64,000 nt of DNA, from NCBI RefSeq assembly GCF_028640845.1, contig NC_080543.1, positions 7,788,959 through 7,852,958 of the forward strand, written 5' to 3'. Below the pieces are notes generated by a model. It was given only the letters and a program-made list of their open reading frames with translations, was not told the origin of the DNA and did no database searches. This stretch comes from Ahaetulla prasina. Lineage: Eukaryota > Chordata > Lepidosauria > Squamata > Colubridae. The translations under genes were made by a program, and so were the position numbers. This document shows, piece by piece, positions 53,410-63,925 of this stretch. How positions within the stretch are numbered: position 1 is the stretch's first letter; each line of letters starts with the position of its first letter.

Positions 53410-54070
53410 TGTGAGAGGGAACTTGGAGTCCTAGTGGACAACCATTTAGATATGAGCCAGCAGTGTGCAGCAGCTGCCAAAAAAGCCAACACAGTTCTGG
53501 GCTGCATAAACAGAGGGATAGAATCAAGATCACGTGAAGTGTTAATACCACTTTATAATGCCTTGATAAGGCCACACTTGGAATATTGCATCCAGTTTTG
53601 GTCGCCACGATGTAAAAAAGATGCTGAGACTCTAGAAAGAGTGCAGAGAAGAGCAACAAAGATGAGTAGGGGACTGGAGGCTAAAACATATGAAGAAGGG
53701 TTGCAGGAACTGGGTATGTCTAGTTTAACAAAAAGAAGGACTAGGGGAGACATGATAGCTGTGTTCCAATATCTCAGGGGCTGCCACAAAGAAGAGGGAG
53801 TCGGGCTGTTCTCCAAAGCACCTGAAGGCAGGACAAGAAGCAATGGGTGGAAACTCATCAAGGAGAGAAGCAACTTAGAACTAAGGAGAAATTTCCTGAC
53901 AGTCAGAACAATTAATCAGTGGAACAACTTGCCTGCAGAAGTTGTGAATGCTCCAACACTGGAAATTTTCAAGAAAATGTTGGATAGCCATTTGTCTGAA
54001 ACGGTGTAGGGTTTCCTGCCTGGGCAGGGGGTTGAACTAGAAGACCTCCAAGGTCCCTTCCAATTCTGAT
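53410..54070 (+). mobile_element. CR1 LINE, 5'-truncated
   Basis: gagagggaacttggagtcct to ctccaaggtcccttccaatt; the tail becomes ATT repeats. Confidence 0.93.
53434..54009 (+). pseudogene. CR1 reverse transcriptase C-terminal fragment, open
   Basis: 191 codons: [71 protein letters not shown]. The longest undamaged CR1 frame in the window apart from 24783-25400. Confidence 0.78.
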
Positions 54071-54074
54071 ATTA

Positions 54075-54470
54075 TTATTATATATAAGAAAGGAGGAATG
54101 AAGAAAGGAGGGAAGGAAAGGTGGGTAAGAAAAGGTCGCTCTGAAAGAAATGGAGAAATGACAACCCCGAAAATATTCAAAGAATAAAAATTGAAATAGT
54201 AAAAAAAAAGAAGAAGAAAAGGAATGAAAGGAAATGAATATGAATAAAAATAGAAAAATTAGAAAACGAAGGGGGAAAAAAGATGTAATTTGATAAAATA
54301 AGCAAAGAAATATTAGGAAAGGAATAAAAAGTTAAGGGAATATATATATATATATATATATTGGCAAAAAATTGTAATTAAGAAAAATATATTTGAATAG
54401 TTTGAATTGTATAAGATAAGGTCACTATCATAAGGTCACATTGTTTATGAATTGTGTTTGTGTGGAGGGG
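54075..54470. other. A-rich interval with (AT)n
   Basis: Purine-rich, with an AT dinucleotide run at 54340-54361. Confidence 0.5.
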
Positions 54471-54471
54471 G

Positions 54472-54855
54472 AAAACAGGCAGTGCCGACTGGCGACACCC
54501 AGGGGAAGGGCCTTCTCTGTGGGGGCTCCCACCCTCTGGAACGAGCTTCCCCCAGGACTTCGCCAACTTTCTGACCTTCGAACCTTCCGCCGCGAGCTTA
54601 AGACACATCTATTCATCTGCACAGGAGTGGACTAGGATTTTTTAAATTTTTTAAATTTTAAACTTGGTTTTAAATGGGGTTTTATTATTTCTATTTCTAT
54701 TTTAAATATTCGGCCTATTGAATTTTTTAAATCAATGTTTTATTCTGTATATATTTATCTTTTTTATCTGGCTGTAAACTGCCCTGAGTCCCTAGGGAGA
54801 TAGGGCGGTATAAAAATATGAACAAATAAATAAATAAATAAATAAATAAATAAAA
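54472..54855 (+). mobile_element. L2 LINE 3' end
   Basis: RAFSVGAPTLWNELPPGLRQ in frame from 54510, then the tail ctgccctgagtccctaggga and AAATA repeats. Confidence 0.88.
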
Positions 54856-54871
54856 ACTTGTACAAAAAAAA

Positions 54872-55364
54872 AGTAAGTGTAAAAAATGGTAATAAGCAGT
54901 AGTGGGATTCAAATAATTTAACAACCGGTTCTCTGCCCTAATGACTGGCTGGGTGGGCGTGGCCATGGTGGGCGTGGCCAGGGGGTGTGACAGGCAGCAC
55001 TTGGCCTCCTGCACCTCCTGGAAGCAAAAACGGGCTGTGGGGGATTCCTGGAAGGGGCGGGGAAGGGAGGGGCAGGGCCAGCCAGCAATTTTTCTACCAG
55101 TTCGCCCGAACCAGCTGAATCCTACTAGTGGTCATATGTCACTTTTTTCCCCCGTACCCCATTTTGGGCCTAGTAGGCCCCCTTGCACTTACCTGGGAGC
55201 CAAAATGAGGCGTGTGGGGACTCCTGGAAGGGGTGGGGCCAGCCAACAATTTATCTAACGGTTCACCCGAACCAGCCCGAACCGGCTGGTCATAAGTCAC
55301 TTTTTTCCAACGCCAACTTCAAACACCCACTAAATGAACTGTTGTAAGTCAAGGACTACCTGTA
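54872..55364. mobile_element. TA-MITE split by hAT-b
   Basis: Left gtaagtgtaaaaaatggt; right acgccaacttcaaacaccca and end gtaagtcaaggactacctgta, split over 55344-55364. A partial tandem repeat of hAT-b and MITE sequence lies at 55139-55290. Confidence 0.78.
54897..55130. mobile_element. hAT-b element inside MITE
   Basis: cagtagtgggattcaaat to gctgaatcctactagtg; flanks gtaataag and gtcatatg (6 of 8). The undisturbed MITE sequence at 55274 is gtcataag. Confidence 0.82.
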
Positions 55365-55581
55365 TCTTTTGTCAGTGTGTTAGTTGGGAATGGATTTCTC
55401 GATTGCTTCAAATTCCTCATGAAACTGCCAGATGGGGAGTTTCAGCTTTCTTACCATCTGTGCAAAAAATTGCTAGCTGAGGTCTTTTCAAAACCTCTCC
55501 TGCTTCTCTCTCCAAATTTCACATCGGAACAAAGAAGCAGCGTTAAGTTTGTCCCAAAATGGCCATGTAGACAACATTAGA

Positions 55582-55723
55582 CAATTGTGTTGTAAATGTT
55601 GTACCTTGATGAACGTAGCTTTTCTTTTATGTACACTGAGAGCATATGCACCAAGACAAATTCCTTGTGTGTCCAATCACACTTGGCCAATAAAAATTCT
55701 ATTCTATTCTATTCTATTCTATT
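55582..55723 (+). mobile_element. L2/Rex1-like LINE 3' tail
   Basis: ttgtgttgtaaatgttgtac to gccaataaaaattctattct. Confidence 0.9.
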
Positions 55724-56140
55724 TGATAGCGGTGCTAGCTAAGGCGTTCTTATTTTCTTCCATGGATAAGTAGTTCCTTAATGTCCGACAAAGATGGAGA
55801 CATTTAAATGGGGAAAAAAACCCAGATGTTCTTTCTTTTCTTTGCATCGCATTGTAGCATCGAGAGAGTAAATCTTGAGCAGTTTTTATTAAGAGTATAA
55901 AGGATACCCTTCCTGGATTTCTTGTTACCTTGAAATATCGTGCTTGTCCAAAGCAAGATGGCAGCCCAGAGAGAAAACCCACTTCTGGGTCAGTTCTCCT
56001 CAGGTAGACAACTTCATCACCGTGAATGTACATTGTAGAAAAAGAAAAAAAAACAGCGTAAATTTGAAAATGCTGCATGATTTTAAAGGTGCATTCTGTT
56101 AGAATTGAGTTTGGATGAAAGATATGCGCGGAAAAGAAGA
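55724..56140. other. Interval without recognised gene
   Basis: Nothing recognised. Confidence 0.4.
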
Positions 56141-56147
56141 AATTTAA

Positions 56148-56293
56148 GTTTGAACTGTGGCTCAGTGGCTAAGGCACTGAGCTTGTCGATCAGAAAGGTC
56201 GGCAGTTTGGCAGTTCAAATCCCTAGTATAGTGAGCAGGGGGTCGGACTAGATGACCTCCAAGGTCCCTTCCAACTCTGTTACTGTTACTGTG
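56148..56293 (+). repeat. Chimeric SINE: tRNA head plus CR1 3' tail
   Basis: gtggctcagtggctaaggca (A box), ggcagttcaaatccctag (B box), then ggtcggactagatgacctcc to caactctgttactg. Pair of 43510-43655. Confidence 0.82.
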
Positions 56294-56397
56294 TTGGGAT
56301 GGAAAGTAATAAATTGCCAACAAGAAATTAAAAATGAGGTTACGCCTGAAGTGAAGACAGACCAAAATTGTTGCTGTCACATCATCATCGGTGTCTC

Positions 56398-56652
56398 CTT
56401 CTCTTCCTTTTCCTTCTTCTTCTTCTCCTCCTTCTCCTCTTCCCTCTTCTCCTTCTTCTCTTCCTCTTCCTCAATTATTACACAATGCAGGTTATACTGG
56501 TTCAGAATTACTGTTGTCCTCCTATTCCTACTCCTACTCCTCCCTCCCTCCCTCCCTCCCTCCCTCCCTCCCTCCCTTCCTTCCTTCCTTCCTTCCTTTC
56601 TCCTTCTTTTTCTTTCTCCTCCTCCTTCCTCCTTCTTTCTTTGTCTCTCCTG
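56398..56652 (+). repeat. Polypyrimidine tract
   Basis: CTT, CCT and CCTT runs interrupted once at 56473-56515. Confidence 0.92.
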
Positions 56653-56654
56653 TC

Positions 56655-56745
56655 TGGAAGTTTTTAAGAAGAGATTGGACAACCATTTGTCTGAAATGGT
56701 ATAGGATTTCCTGTCTAAGCAGGACTAGAAGACCTCCAAATCAGT
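56655..56745 (+). mobile_element. CR1 LINE 3' end
   Basis: ctggaagtttttaagaagag to gactagaagacctccaaatc, then ATTCT repeats. Confidence 0.88.
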
Positions 56746-56957
56746 TATTCTATTCTATTCTATTCTATTCTATTCTATTCTATTCTATTCTATTCTATTC
56801 TATTCTATTCTATTCTATTCTATTCTATTCCATTCCATTCCATTCCATTCCATCAATTCTCTTCTCTTCTCTTCTCTTCTCTTCTCTTCTCTTCTCTTCT
56901 CTTCTCTTCTCTTCTCTTCTCTTCTCTTCTCCTCTCCTCTCCTCTCCTCTCCTCTCA
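56746..56957 (+). repeat. (ATTCT)n to (CATTC)n to (TCTTC)n to (TCTCC)n
   Basis: Pentanucleotide blocks with stepwise motif change, seeded by a CR1 tail. Confidence 0.95.
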
Positions 56958-57063
56958 GGTAAAGAATGCCCTTTACAATTGTTTTCTGTTGTGATTCCAT
57001 ATGACCTAGAGCGAAAAAGAATGGCTACTTCCAGCAAATTAATTTTAATTGCCTCCATGACAA

Positions 57064-57460
57064 TACAGGTAGCCCTCGACGTACGAAGACAATTGAGCCC
57101 AAAATTCCTGCTGCTAAGCAAGACTGCTTAGTCTTCTGCTGCTACTTTCTGCTGCTACTTTCTGCTGCTAAGCAAGTTCAGTGAGGTTTGCCCCATTTTA
57201 CAACCTTTCTTGCCACAGTCATTAAGTGAATCACTCCAGTTGTTAAGTTAGTCACACGGTTATTAAGGGAATCTGACTTCCCCATTGACTTTGCTTATCA
57301 ATAGGTCGCCAAAGGGGATCACATGACCCTGGGGCACTCCAACCGTCATAAATGTGATCCAGTTGCCAAGTGCCCAAATTTCGATCACGTCACCATGGGG
57401 ATGGCACAATGGATCTAAGCGTGGAAAAACGGTCATAGGTTATTTTTTTCAGTGCCATTG
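57064..57460. mobile_element. TA-MITE, near full-length
   Basis: tacaggtagccctcgacgta at the left, body with gatcacatgaccctggggca, right end decayed. A ctgctactttctgctg triplication is at 57135-57170. Confidence 0.8.
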
Positions 57461-57502
57461 TTTAGCATCCCTAAACAAATATTCGTTAGTGTAAGTCTAT
57501 AT

Positions 57503-57933
57503 CAGTGGTGGGATTCAACCGGTTCAGGCCGGTTCGGGCGAACCGGTAGTTAAATTGCTGGCTGGCCCCATCCCTTCCCTTCCCGCCCCTTCCAGGAGTC
57601 CCCACGTGCCTCATTTTGGCTCCCAGGTAAGTGCAGGGAGGCCTCTTAGGCCCAAAAAGGGGCAAGCAGGGGAGCGTGTTACACATACACACATCCCGTG
57701 GGCCGTTTTTGCTCCCAGGAGGCTGCAGGGAGGCCTATTAGGCCCAAAACGGGGTGCGGTGGGGCAGTGCATTTCCCCCCCGCCCCCCCGGTGGCCCATT
57801 TTTGCTCCCAGGGGGGTGCAAGAGGCCGAGTGCTGCCTGTCACACACCCCTGGCCACGCCCACCATGGCCACGCCCACCCAGTCGGTCATTAGGCAGAGA
57901 ACTGGTTATTAAATTATTTGAATCCCACCCCTG
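57503..57933. mobile_element. hAT-b element, long form
   Basis: cagtggtgggattcaaccgg to tttgaatcccacccctg, 431 bp, with gggcccaaaacggggtg-type interior. No matching 8-mers at the flanks. Confidence 0.8.
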
Positions 57934-58133
57934 TATGTAGTGAGAACAAGTTACTTATAGTTTTTTTTGGCAGGAATATTTAAAAACAGTTCAAGGAAAC
58001 CATTGGTAGGAGGCGAAAAAAGAGAAACCTCCCCAAGATCTAACTTCACACCAAAGCTTGTCTCTTTACAGTATTACCTAATTGCTGTTGAGATTTTACA
58101 TGCTAATGTGTTGTGTTCATCCTAGCTTTCTAC

Positions 58134-58653
58134 TGTAGGAATTTAGCACCCACCCCCGTCCTAGAAGAATGAAATATTTTAGAAAATATTTAAAAAGGCA
58201 GAATATATTTCCCTGGATGAGAAATGGAGAAACATATTTTAAAGACAAAGCAGCTCCCTGCAACTTCCTGCCACCCCCCACCTTTGTCAATGGGCCATTA
58301 AAGCCTCAACCAAGCTCACTCAATCCCCCCCATCATTTGCAACACAATAGAACAGAAACTCATCACATGGCAAGGCTCAGGCAAGCTTGAGGGACAACCT
58401 ACAATGTTAACTAAGACCCCTAGACCACCTGGGAGTTTGACAACCAATCAGGGTACTCTTCCTGTGCCCCAGAAAGTTCAAAGCTCAGAAAAAGCATAAA
58501 GCCAGGGAGCACACAGGATCTCAGCCTTTTCTGTTCAGGATCTCAAGCCATGTGATCCTGACCACCGTTAAACCATCTTTCCAAGCAGTCTCCATGTTTC
58601 CAGTGTCTTTGTCCCCACTTGGAACTGAACCCAGATGGATATTTCTTCCAACA
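58134..58653 (+). mobile_element. Solo LTR, family LTR-E
   Basis: A 520-bp unit tgtaggaatttagc to tatttcttccaaca, with 4-bp TSD ctac on both sides. A CCAAT box (aaccaatcaggg, 58441) and gcataaagcc follow in the order of a retroviral-type U3. No internal sequence. Confidence 0.72.
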
Positions 58654-58659
58654 CTACTT

Positions 58660-59048
58660 TTTTGGGGGGGAGGAAAATTACCGTGTAATTAAATATGTTT
58701 TTTTTCAAGACCCATTTGGGGGGCGGGGGGAGAGAAAGGGAGGGCTCCGACGAATGTTAAATGAAGGCCCAGTGTCAAATCTGAGGTGAAATTAAAATGG
58801 CTCATTGTTTTTCGCGTTAATCTTGTAAGGGTGTACCTGCCCTACCTATTTGCTGTGGAAGGGATCGTGTTTTTGGAAAAACTCCCTATTAAAGTCTGCT
58901 AAGTTCATAAAAGTGATTGAAATATCAGAAAGTTGCAGATATATATATATATTTTCTGAGGTTTTCGCGGGTGTTTGTATGTAGGTCTTTGATTAGTTGG
59001 GTTTTCTCCCGCGTAAAATTGGAAATGTCTTGGTGAGGTTTCCCTAAA
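58660..59048. other. Repeat-poor interval
   Basis: G-runs at 58715-58730 and an AT run at 58940-58953. No gene. Confidence 0.4.
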
Positions 59049-59049
59049 C

Positions 59050-59157
59050 AATTTTGGGAAGAAAGGTCGCAAAATGGGGTAGAACTCATTTAACAATCAT
59101 CTCCCTTAGCAACAGAAATTTTGGGCTCAATTGTTGTCCTATGTTGAGGACTACATA
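59050..59157. mobile_element. TA-MITE right part
   Basis: agaaaggtcgcaaaatgggg to tatgttgaggactac; cut by CR1. Confidence 0.75.
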
Positions 59158-59171
59158 ACATAACATAACAA

Positions 59172-59507
59172 CAGAGTTGGAAGGGACCTTGGAGGCCTTC
59201 TAGTCCAACCCCCTGCCCAGGCAGGAAACCCTACACCATCTCTGACAGATGGTTATCCAACATTTTCTTGAAAATTTCCAGTGTTGGAGCATTCACAATT
59301 TCTGCAGGCAAGTCGTTCCACTGATTAATTGTTCTAACTGTCAGGAAATTCCTCCTTAGTTCTAGGTTGCTTCTCTCCTTGATTAGTTTCCACCCATTGC
59401 TTCTTGTTCTACCCTCAGGTGCTTTGGAGAACAGCCCGACTCCCTCTTCTTTGTGGCAGCCCCTGAGATATTGGAACACTGCTATCATGTCTCCCCTAGT
59501 CCTTCTT
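59172..59507 (-). mobile_element. CR1 LINE fragment
   Basis: Complete 3' end plus 85 open codons ([12 protein letters not shown] homologous start to [15 protein letters not shown]). Confidence 0.9.
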
Positions 59508-59783
59508 TATGTATGCATATATAAGCATTCTGGAGCTCTGGCTGTTTTGAGTCTAAACACTATAACACTATTGCATTCCATGAGGTAAATGGCAATAGAT
59601 ATTGTTACTGCTATTGCTATTGCCATCTTCCAGGTTGCTGTTTTTTAAAAAATTCTGAGTCTATAACCCTGATGTTCTTCAATTCAAGTTCTAATCATGT
59701 CTTACTTGCCTTCATTTTAGGAAATCAACTGAAGTCATCGAGATGCTGTCGTCGTTTTTGGAAGACTTGATGCTGGAAAATAA

Positions 59784-60033
59784 CAAACTAACAGAATTGA
59801 AACGGGCCTTGGAGGTCTTCTAGTCCAACCCGCTGCCCAAGCAGGAGACCCTATACCATTCAAGACAAATGGCTGTCTAATCTCTTCTTGAAAACCTCCA
59901 TTGTTGGAACATTCACAACTTCTGGAGGCAAGTCGTTCCACTGATTAATTGTTCTCACTGTCAGGAAATTTCTCCTTAGTTCTAGGTTGCTTCTCTCCTT
60001 GATTAGTTTCCATCCATTGCTGTTTCTTCTTCA
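59784..60033 (-). repeat. CR1 LINE 3' fragment
   Basis: Second reverse copy, diverged: gggccttggaggtcttctag to gattagtttccatccattgc. Confidence 0.85.
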
Positions 60034-60183
60034 TATTATTGCATTTTAGGAACAGTGTGAAGTTTCTCAAAGCTTTGGTGTCCTTTTCATCAATCTTCTC
60101 AGCTGCAATCCATTTTCAGCAAGAAAGTTGAAAGTCAGTTTTAGCACTATGTAAACTGGAAGAAATCGTGAGAAAGGCCTGGG

Positions 60184-61970
60184 CTAGATGAATCAGAAGT
60201 TGGAATTAAGTTTGCCGGGAGAAATATCAACAACCTCAGATATGCAGATGATTCCACTCTAATGGCAGGAAGCGAAGAGGAACTAAAGATCCTCTTGATG
60301 CAGGTGAAGAAGTAGAGTGCAAAAGTTGGGTTGAAACTCAACCTTAAAAAAACTAAAAGATCATGGCATCCGGCCCTCTCAATTCCTGGCAGTGACTCCA
60401 TCTAGATGGAGAAGAAATGGAGGTACTGACAGATTTTATTTTCCTGGGCTCCAAGATTACTGTAGATGGGGACTGCAGCCAAGAAATTAAAAGCTTAATC
60501 CCTCCAAGACGGAGTGGCTGTGGATGCCGGCATCCCGATTCAGCCAGCTGCAACCGCGGCTGGCTGTTGGGGGCGAGTTATTGGCCCCAAAGGATAGGGT
60601 GCGCAACTTGGGTGTCCTCCTGGATGATCGGCTGTCGTTTGAAGATCATTTGACGGCCGTCTCCAGGAGGGCCTTCCACCAGGTTCGCCTGGTTCGGCAG
60701 TTGCGCCCCTTCCTTGATCGGGATGCCTTATGCACGGTCACTCACGCGCTCGTTACCTCTCGCTTGGATTATTGTAATGCTCTCTACATGGGGCTCCCCT
60801 TGAAGTGCGTCCGGAGGCTTCAGTTAGTCCAGAACGCAGCCGCTGGTGATAGAGGAGCTGCACGCAGCTCCCATGTAACACCTCTCCTGCAGGCTGCACT
60901 GGCTACCTGTGGCCTCTCGGGTGCACTTTAAGGTGTTAGTCACGACCTTTAAGGCGCCCATGGCTTAGGACCTGGGTACTTACGGGACCGCCTACTGCTA
61001 CCACATGCCTCCCACCGACCCGTACGCTCTCACAGAGAGGGACTCCTCAGGGTGCCGTCCGCCAAACAATGTCGGCTGGCGGCCCCAGGACGGGCCTTCT
61101 CTGTGGGGCTCCACACTCTGGAACGAACCCCCGGCTTACGCCAGATATCTGACCTTCGGACATTCCGTCATGAACTGAAAACATATCTCTTTATTCGCGC
61201 GGGGCTGGCTTGAATGGAATTTTAAACTCAAATTTTTAGCAATTTTAATGGGGTTTTGGTTTTATGGTAAATTTCTTAAATTTTTCAGGCTCATTTAATA
61301 AGTTTTTAACTGATTTTAACTTTGTATATTGTATATTGTTCTTTGTTGGTTTTATTCTGCCTGTACACCGCCCTGAGTCCTTCGGGAGAAGGGCGGTATA
61401 AAAATCAAATAAATAAATAAATAATAAAATAAATAAATAAATAAAAGACGCTTGCTCCTGGGGAGGAAAGCTATGGCAAATCTAAACACCTACTAAAGCA
61501 GAGACATCACCCTGCCAACAAAAGTGTGTATAGTCAAGGCTATGGTTTTCCCAGTTGCAATGTATGGCTGTGAAAGTTAGACCATAAGAAAGGCTGAGCG
61601 CCAAAGAATTGAGGCCTTTGAACTCTAGTGCTGGAGAAGACTCCTGCGAGTCCCTTGGACTGCAAGGCGATCCAATCAGTCAGTCCTAGAGGAGATCAAC
61701 CCTGAGTGCTCTTTAGAAGGCCAGATCCTGAAGACGAAACTCAAATACTTTGGCCACCTAATGAGAAGGAGGGACTCACTGGAGAAGAGACTAATGCTGG
61801 GAACGATGGAGGGCAAAAGAAGAAGAAGGCGACGACAAAGAACGAGGTGGCTGGATGGAGTCACTGAAGCAGTCGGAGTGAGCTTAAATGGACTCCAGAG
61901 GATGATAGAGGACAGGAAGGCCTGGAGGAATGTTGTCCATGGGGTCATGATGTGTCGGACATGACTTTGC
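60184..61970 (+). pseudogene. Bov-B reverse transcriptase fragments
   Basis: Left: LEIKFAGRNINNLRYADDST-like, with the YADD catalytic box at about 60239-60250, then LMAGSEEELKILLMQVKK and a stop. Right: MRRRDSLEKRLMLGTMEGKR, RRRQRTRWLDGVTEAVG and WRNVVHGV (61761-61964). Stops and the 954-bp insert make it non-functional. Confidence 0.8.
60493..61446 (+). mobile_element. L2 LINE, 5'-truncated, inside Bov-B
   Basis: Starts with NPSKTEWLWMPAS-equivalent codons. Frame 60524-60931 has RNLGVLLDDRLSFEDHLTAV to RRLQLVQNAAAGD, then frameshifts. The tail cgggagaagggcggtataaa plus AAATA ends at 61446. Confidence 0.9.
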
Positions 61971-61989
61971 AACTAACAACAACAACTGG

Positions 61990-62585
61990 AAGACAGGAAG
62001 CAACGAGGGAAGATCAGACCATGAATAAAAATAATTGGCAATACTTTGTGTTCTATTCTGGATGCACCATCTCACCACACCTATTTTCCCCTTGCAGCCT
62101 CCCTCCACAAATTGTTCCCGTATAAAAATCATTATTCGACCTTTGATTTTTTTCAAAAGCTTGTGTACCTGTGATGGACAGCCCTTGATTTGTTAGTTCG
62201 CAAAACAAAAGCAAAACAAAATCTTTGGCTCCTAGTATCAAAACTCAATGTTAATCTCAGCCGAAAGGACAGCGCAATCTATTTAGATGGAAAGAACAAT
62301 CTGTTTCATTTGGGCGTTCAAGATTCTTATAAGATTAGTTTGTCACCGAATATAGAGAGGAAGGAGGCAGCTTTAATCAAAACCCGAAACGGCAATCCTA
62401 TAACTTGCTTTTCTTCAGCCCCACAGCATCAACCTTGATTGCTAATCAATAGCTTTTCAATACTAATTCTGTAGTTATTAAAAGCGTGTCGTAAAAGAAT
62501 GCTGATAGCCAAATGGAAATGTCTCCGGCGTTGGTGGGGAAAACTGTTATTTACTGCATCTTGTGCATCTCAGCACCTGTGGGAT
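61990..62585. other. Repeat-free island, candidate conserved noncoding DNA
   Basis: 62230-62580 is balanced sequence with ttgattgctaatcaatagc and gtagttattaaaagcg; no supported frame. Confidence 0.35.
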
Positions 62586-62589
62586 GGTG

Positions 62590-62636
62590 TTATCCATTCA
62601 GTTGTGTCCGATTCTTGGTGATTCTATGGACCAGGC
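62590..62636 (-). repeat. Bov-B or Sauria tail fragment
   Basis: ccattcagttgtgtccgatt and tggtgattctatgga match the reverse of the Bov-B 3' region. Confidence 0.6.
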
Positions 62637-62698
62637 CTCACTAGAGTTGTGGTCCGCCAGCAACCTGCAGAGCTGGCAATGGAGTTGAAGAGTGATGA

Positions 62699-63215
62699 TG
62701 TCGTGTCCCACTCCTCCTCTGACGGCCGGGTCTGGGAAGTCTGTATCAAGCGTGGCCACGAAGCCTCTGCAGCTTTGCCAAATTCCTGTCAGAGTACTCA
62801 GGGCAGGCAGGAATCCAAGGTGTGACTTCAGCAACCAGATGAGACTTTGCTTGACTCAAGGAATGCCAAAAAGCAGATCCTTTATATAGGCCATGGGGTG
62901 TGGCTCCATGACTCAGCACTTAGGAGAGGCCTGCCCCTCCCTTCCTTTTGCTGATGTCGCCTCTCCATTCTCCGGAAGCGGGGATCTGCCCACCTTTTGT
63001 CCTCCTGCTCAGCTACCGGCAATTCCAGCTCGTGGCTGGCTTCGTGCTCACACGCTGTAGGAGGGAGGTTTGTTTGCTCAGTCTGTCCGGGCATGGTGCC
63101 AGGGCTGGGGGCTGGAGGCATGCCAGGCCATTCTTCTTCACTATCAGTCTCTGGCTCAGATAGAAAGAGATGAGAGGGGCCTGGCTGAGGAGAGGAGGGC
63201 GGGCAAGGCACAACA
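62699..63215 (-). mobile_element. Solo LTR, family LTR-C, inside LTR-B
   Basis: A 517-bp reverse unit with perfect 5-bp TSD gatga (62694-62698 and 63216-63220). TATA-like tatataaagg (minus strand) near 62880. Confidence 0.93.
62882..63214 (-). pseudogene. LTR-C-embedded reading frame, intact
   Basis: 111 open codons from LTR base 2: PPSSPQPGPSHLF, acidic ETDSEEEW, PPAPSPGTMPGQ, and DPRFRRMERRHQQKEG. The stop used by 16326-16643 is lost, so it runs into the promoter region. Confidence 0.6.
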
Positions 63216-63725
63216 GATGAGGCTTAGGTGGGGCCAAGGCCATCGGGAAGTGAGGTGCAGACTCCAGAGCCTCCAGAGACTGATAGTAGTGAGGCAGAGC
63301 AACAGGAGGAGCCTGTTCCTAATGCACACATGAGAAGAGCTGCCAGAAGGCAAGAGCAGCTCAAGCAAAGAGGACGACTCAGGAGTAGGGCCAAGAGATG
63401 ATTGGCCCCTCCCACAAGGCTTAAAACAGACCAGCAATGGCGTTTGAGCTTTGCCGGAAAACAACGTTGGTAGCTTGGTCTTCTGCTTCGTCTACATCTT
63501 GCATTTATTTTTGTGACTTCTGAACGTTTGCCAAGAAAGGCCTTTGGCAGTTTGCCTAATTGGACCAAGGTTTGTGATAGGACTGAGGAATTTGTGTTGG
63601 GAGGAATTTGTTTTAATTTAGTTGAACTACACAGGGAATTAAGTAATTCTCAGCTGTTCGAATAAAGTTTGTTTGTTTTTCACGGACTGAGTTTCCTACT
63701 ACCTACTTGGGCCTGGGTCACAACA

Positions 63726-63925
63726 AGGAGGTTGGGGAGGAACGTGGGCCAGTCCTGGAGTCTGGGGAAGGCTCTGATGTGGGCTCTGCATTGGAGGCAG
63801 AGAGAGGGCCAGGGCCATATGCCAGTTATGAGCTGCCTTTGGAGTCAGACAACAGCGAGGCAGACGAACAGCTGGAGCCTGTTCCCAGTGTATGCATGCG
63901 CAGAGTTGCCAGACGAAGGGAATAG
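63726..63925 (+). pseudogene. LTR-B-embedded reading frame, C-terminal part
   Basis: Open in the shared phase: GPVLESGEGSDVGSALEAE, ESDNSEADEQLEPVPS, and the basic end MRRVARRRE with stop at 63925. Confidence 0.5.

Larger units (their letters stand above)
60105..61987 (+). mobile_element. Bov-B (RTE) LINE, split by L2
   Basis: Left part to 60492 and right part from 61447 are continuous in Bov-B (aagaaattaaaa / gacgcttgctcctggggag). The right part ends catggggtcatgatgtgtcg, ggacatgactttgcaactaac and AAC repeats, the standard Bov-B 3' end. Confidence 0.88.
62645..63725 (+). mobile_element. Solo LTR, family LTR-B, split by LTR-C
   Basis: agttgtggtccgccagcaac to gcctgggtcacaaca; 559 bp without the insert. 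Flanks actag and aggag match at only three of five. Confidence 0.82.
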
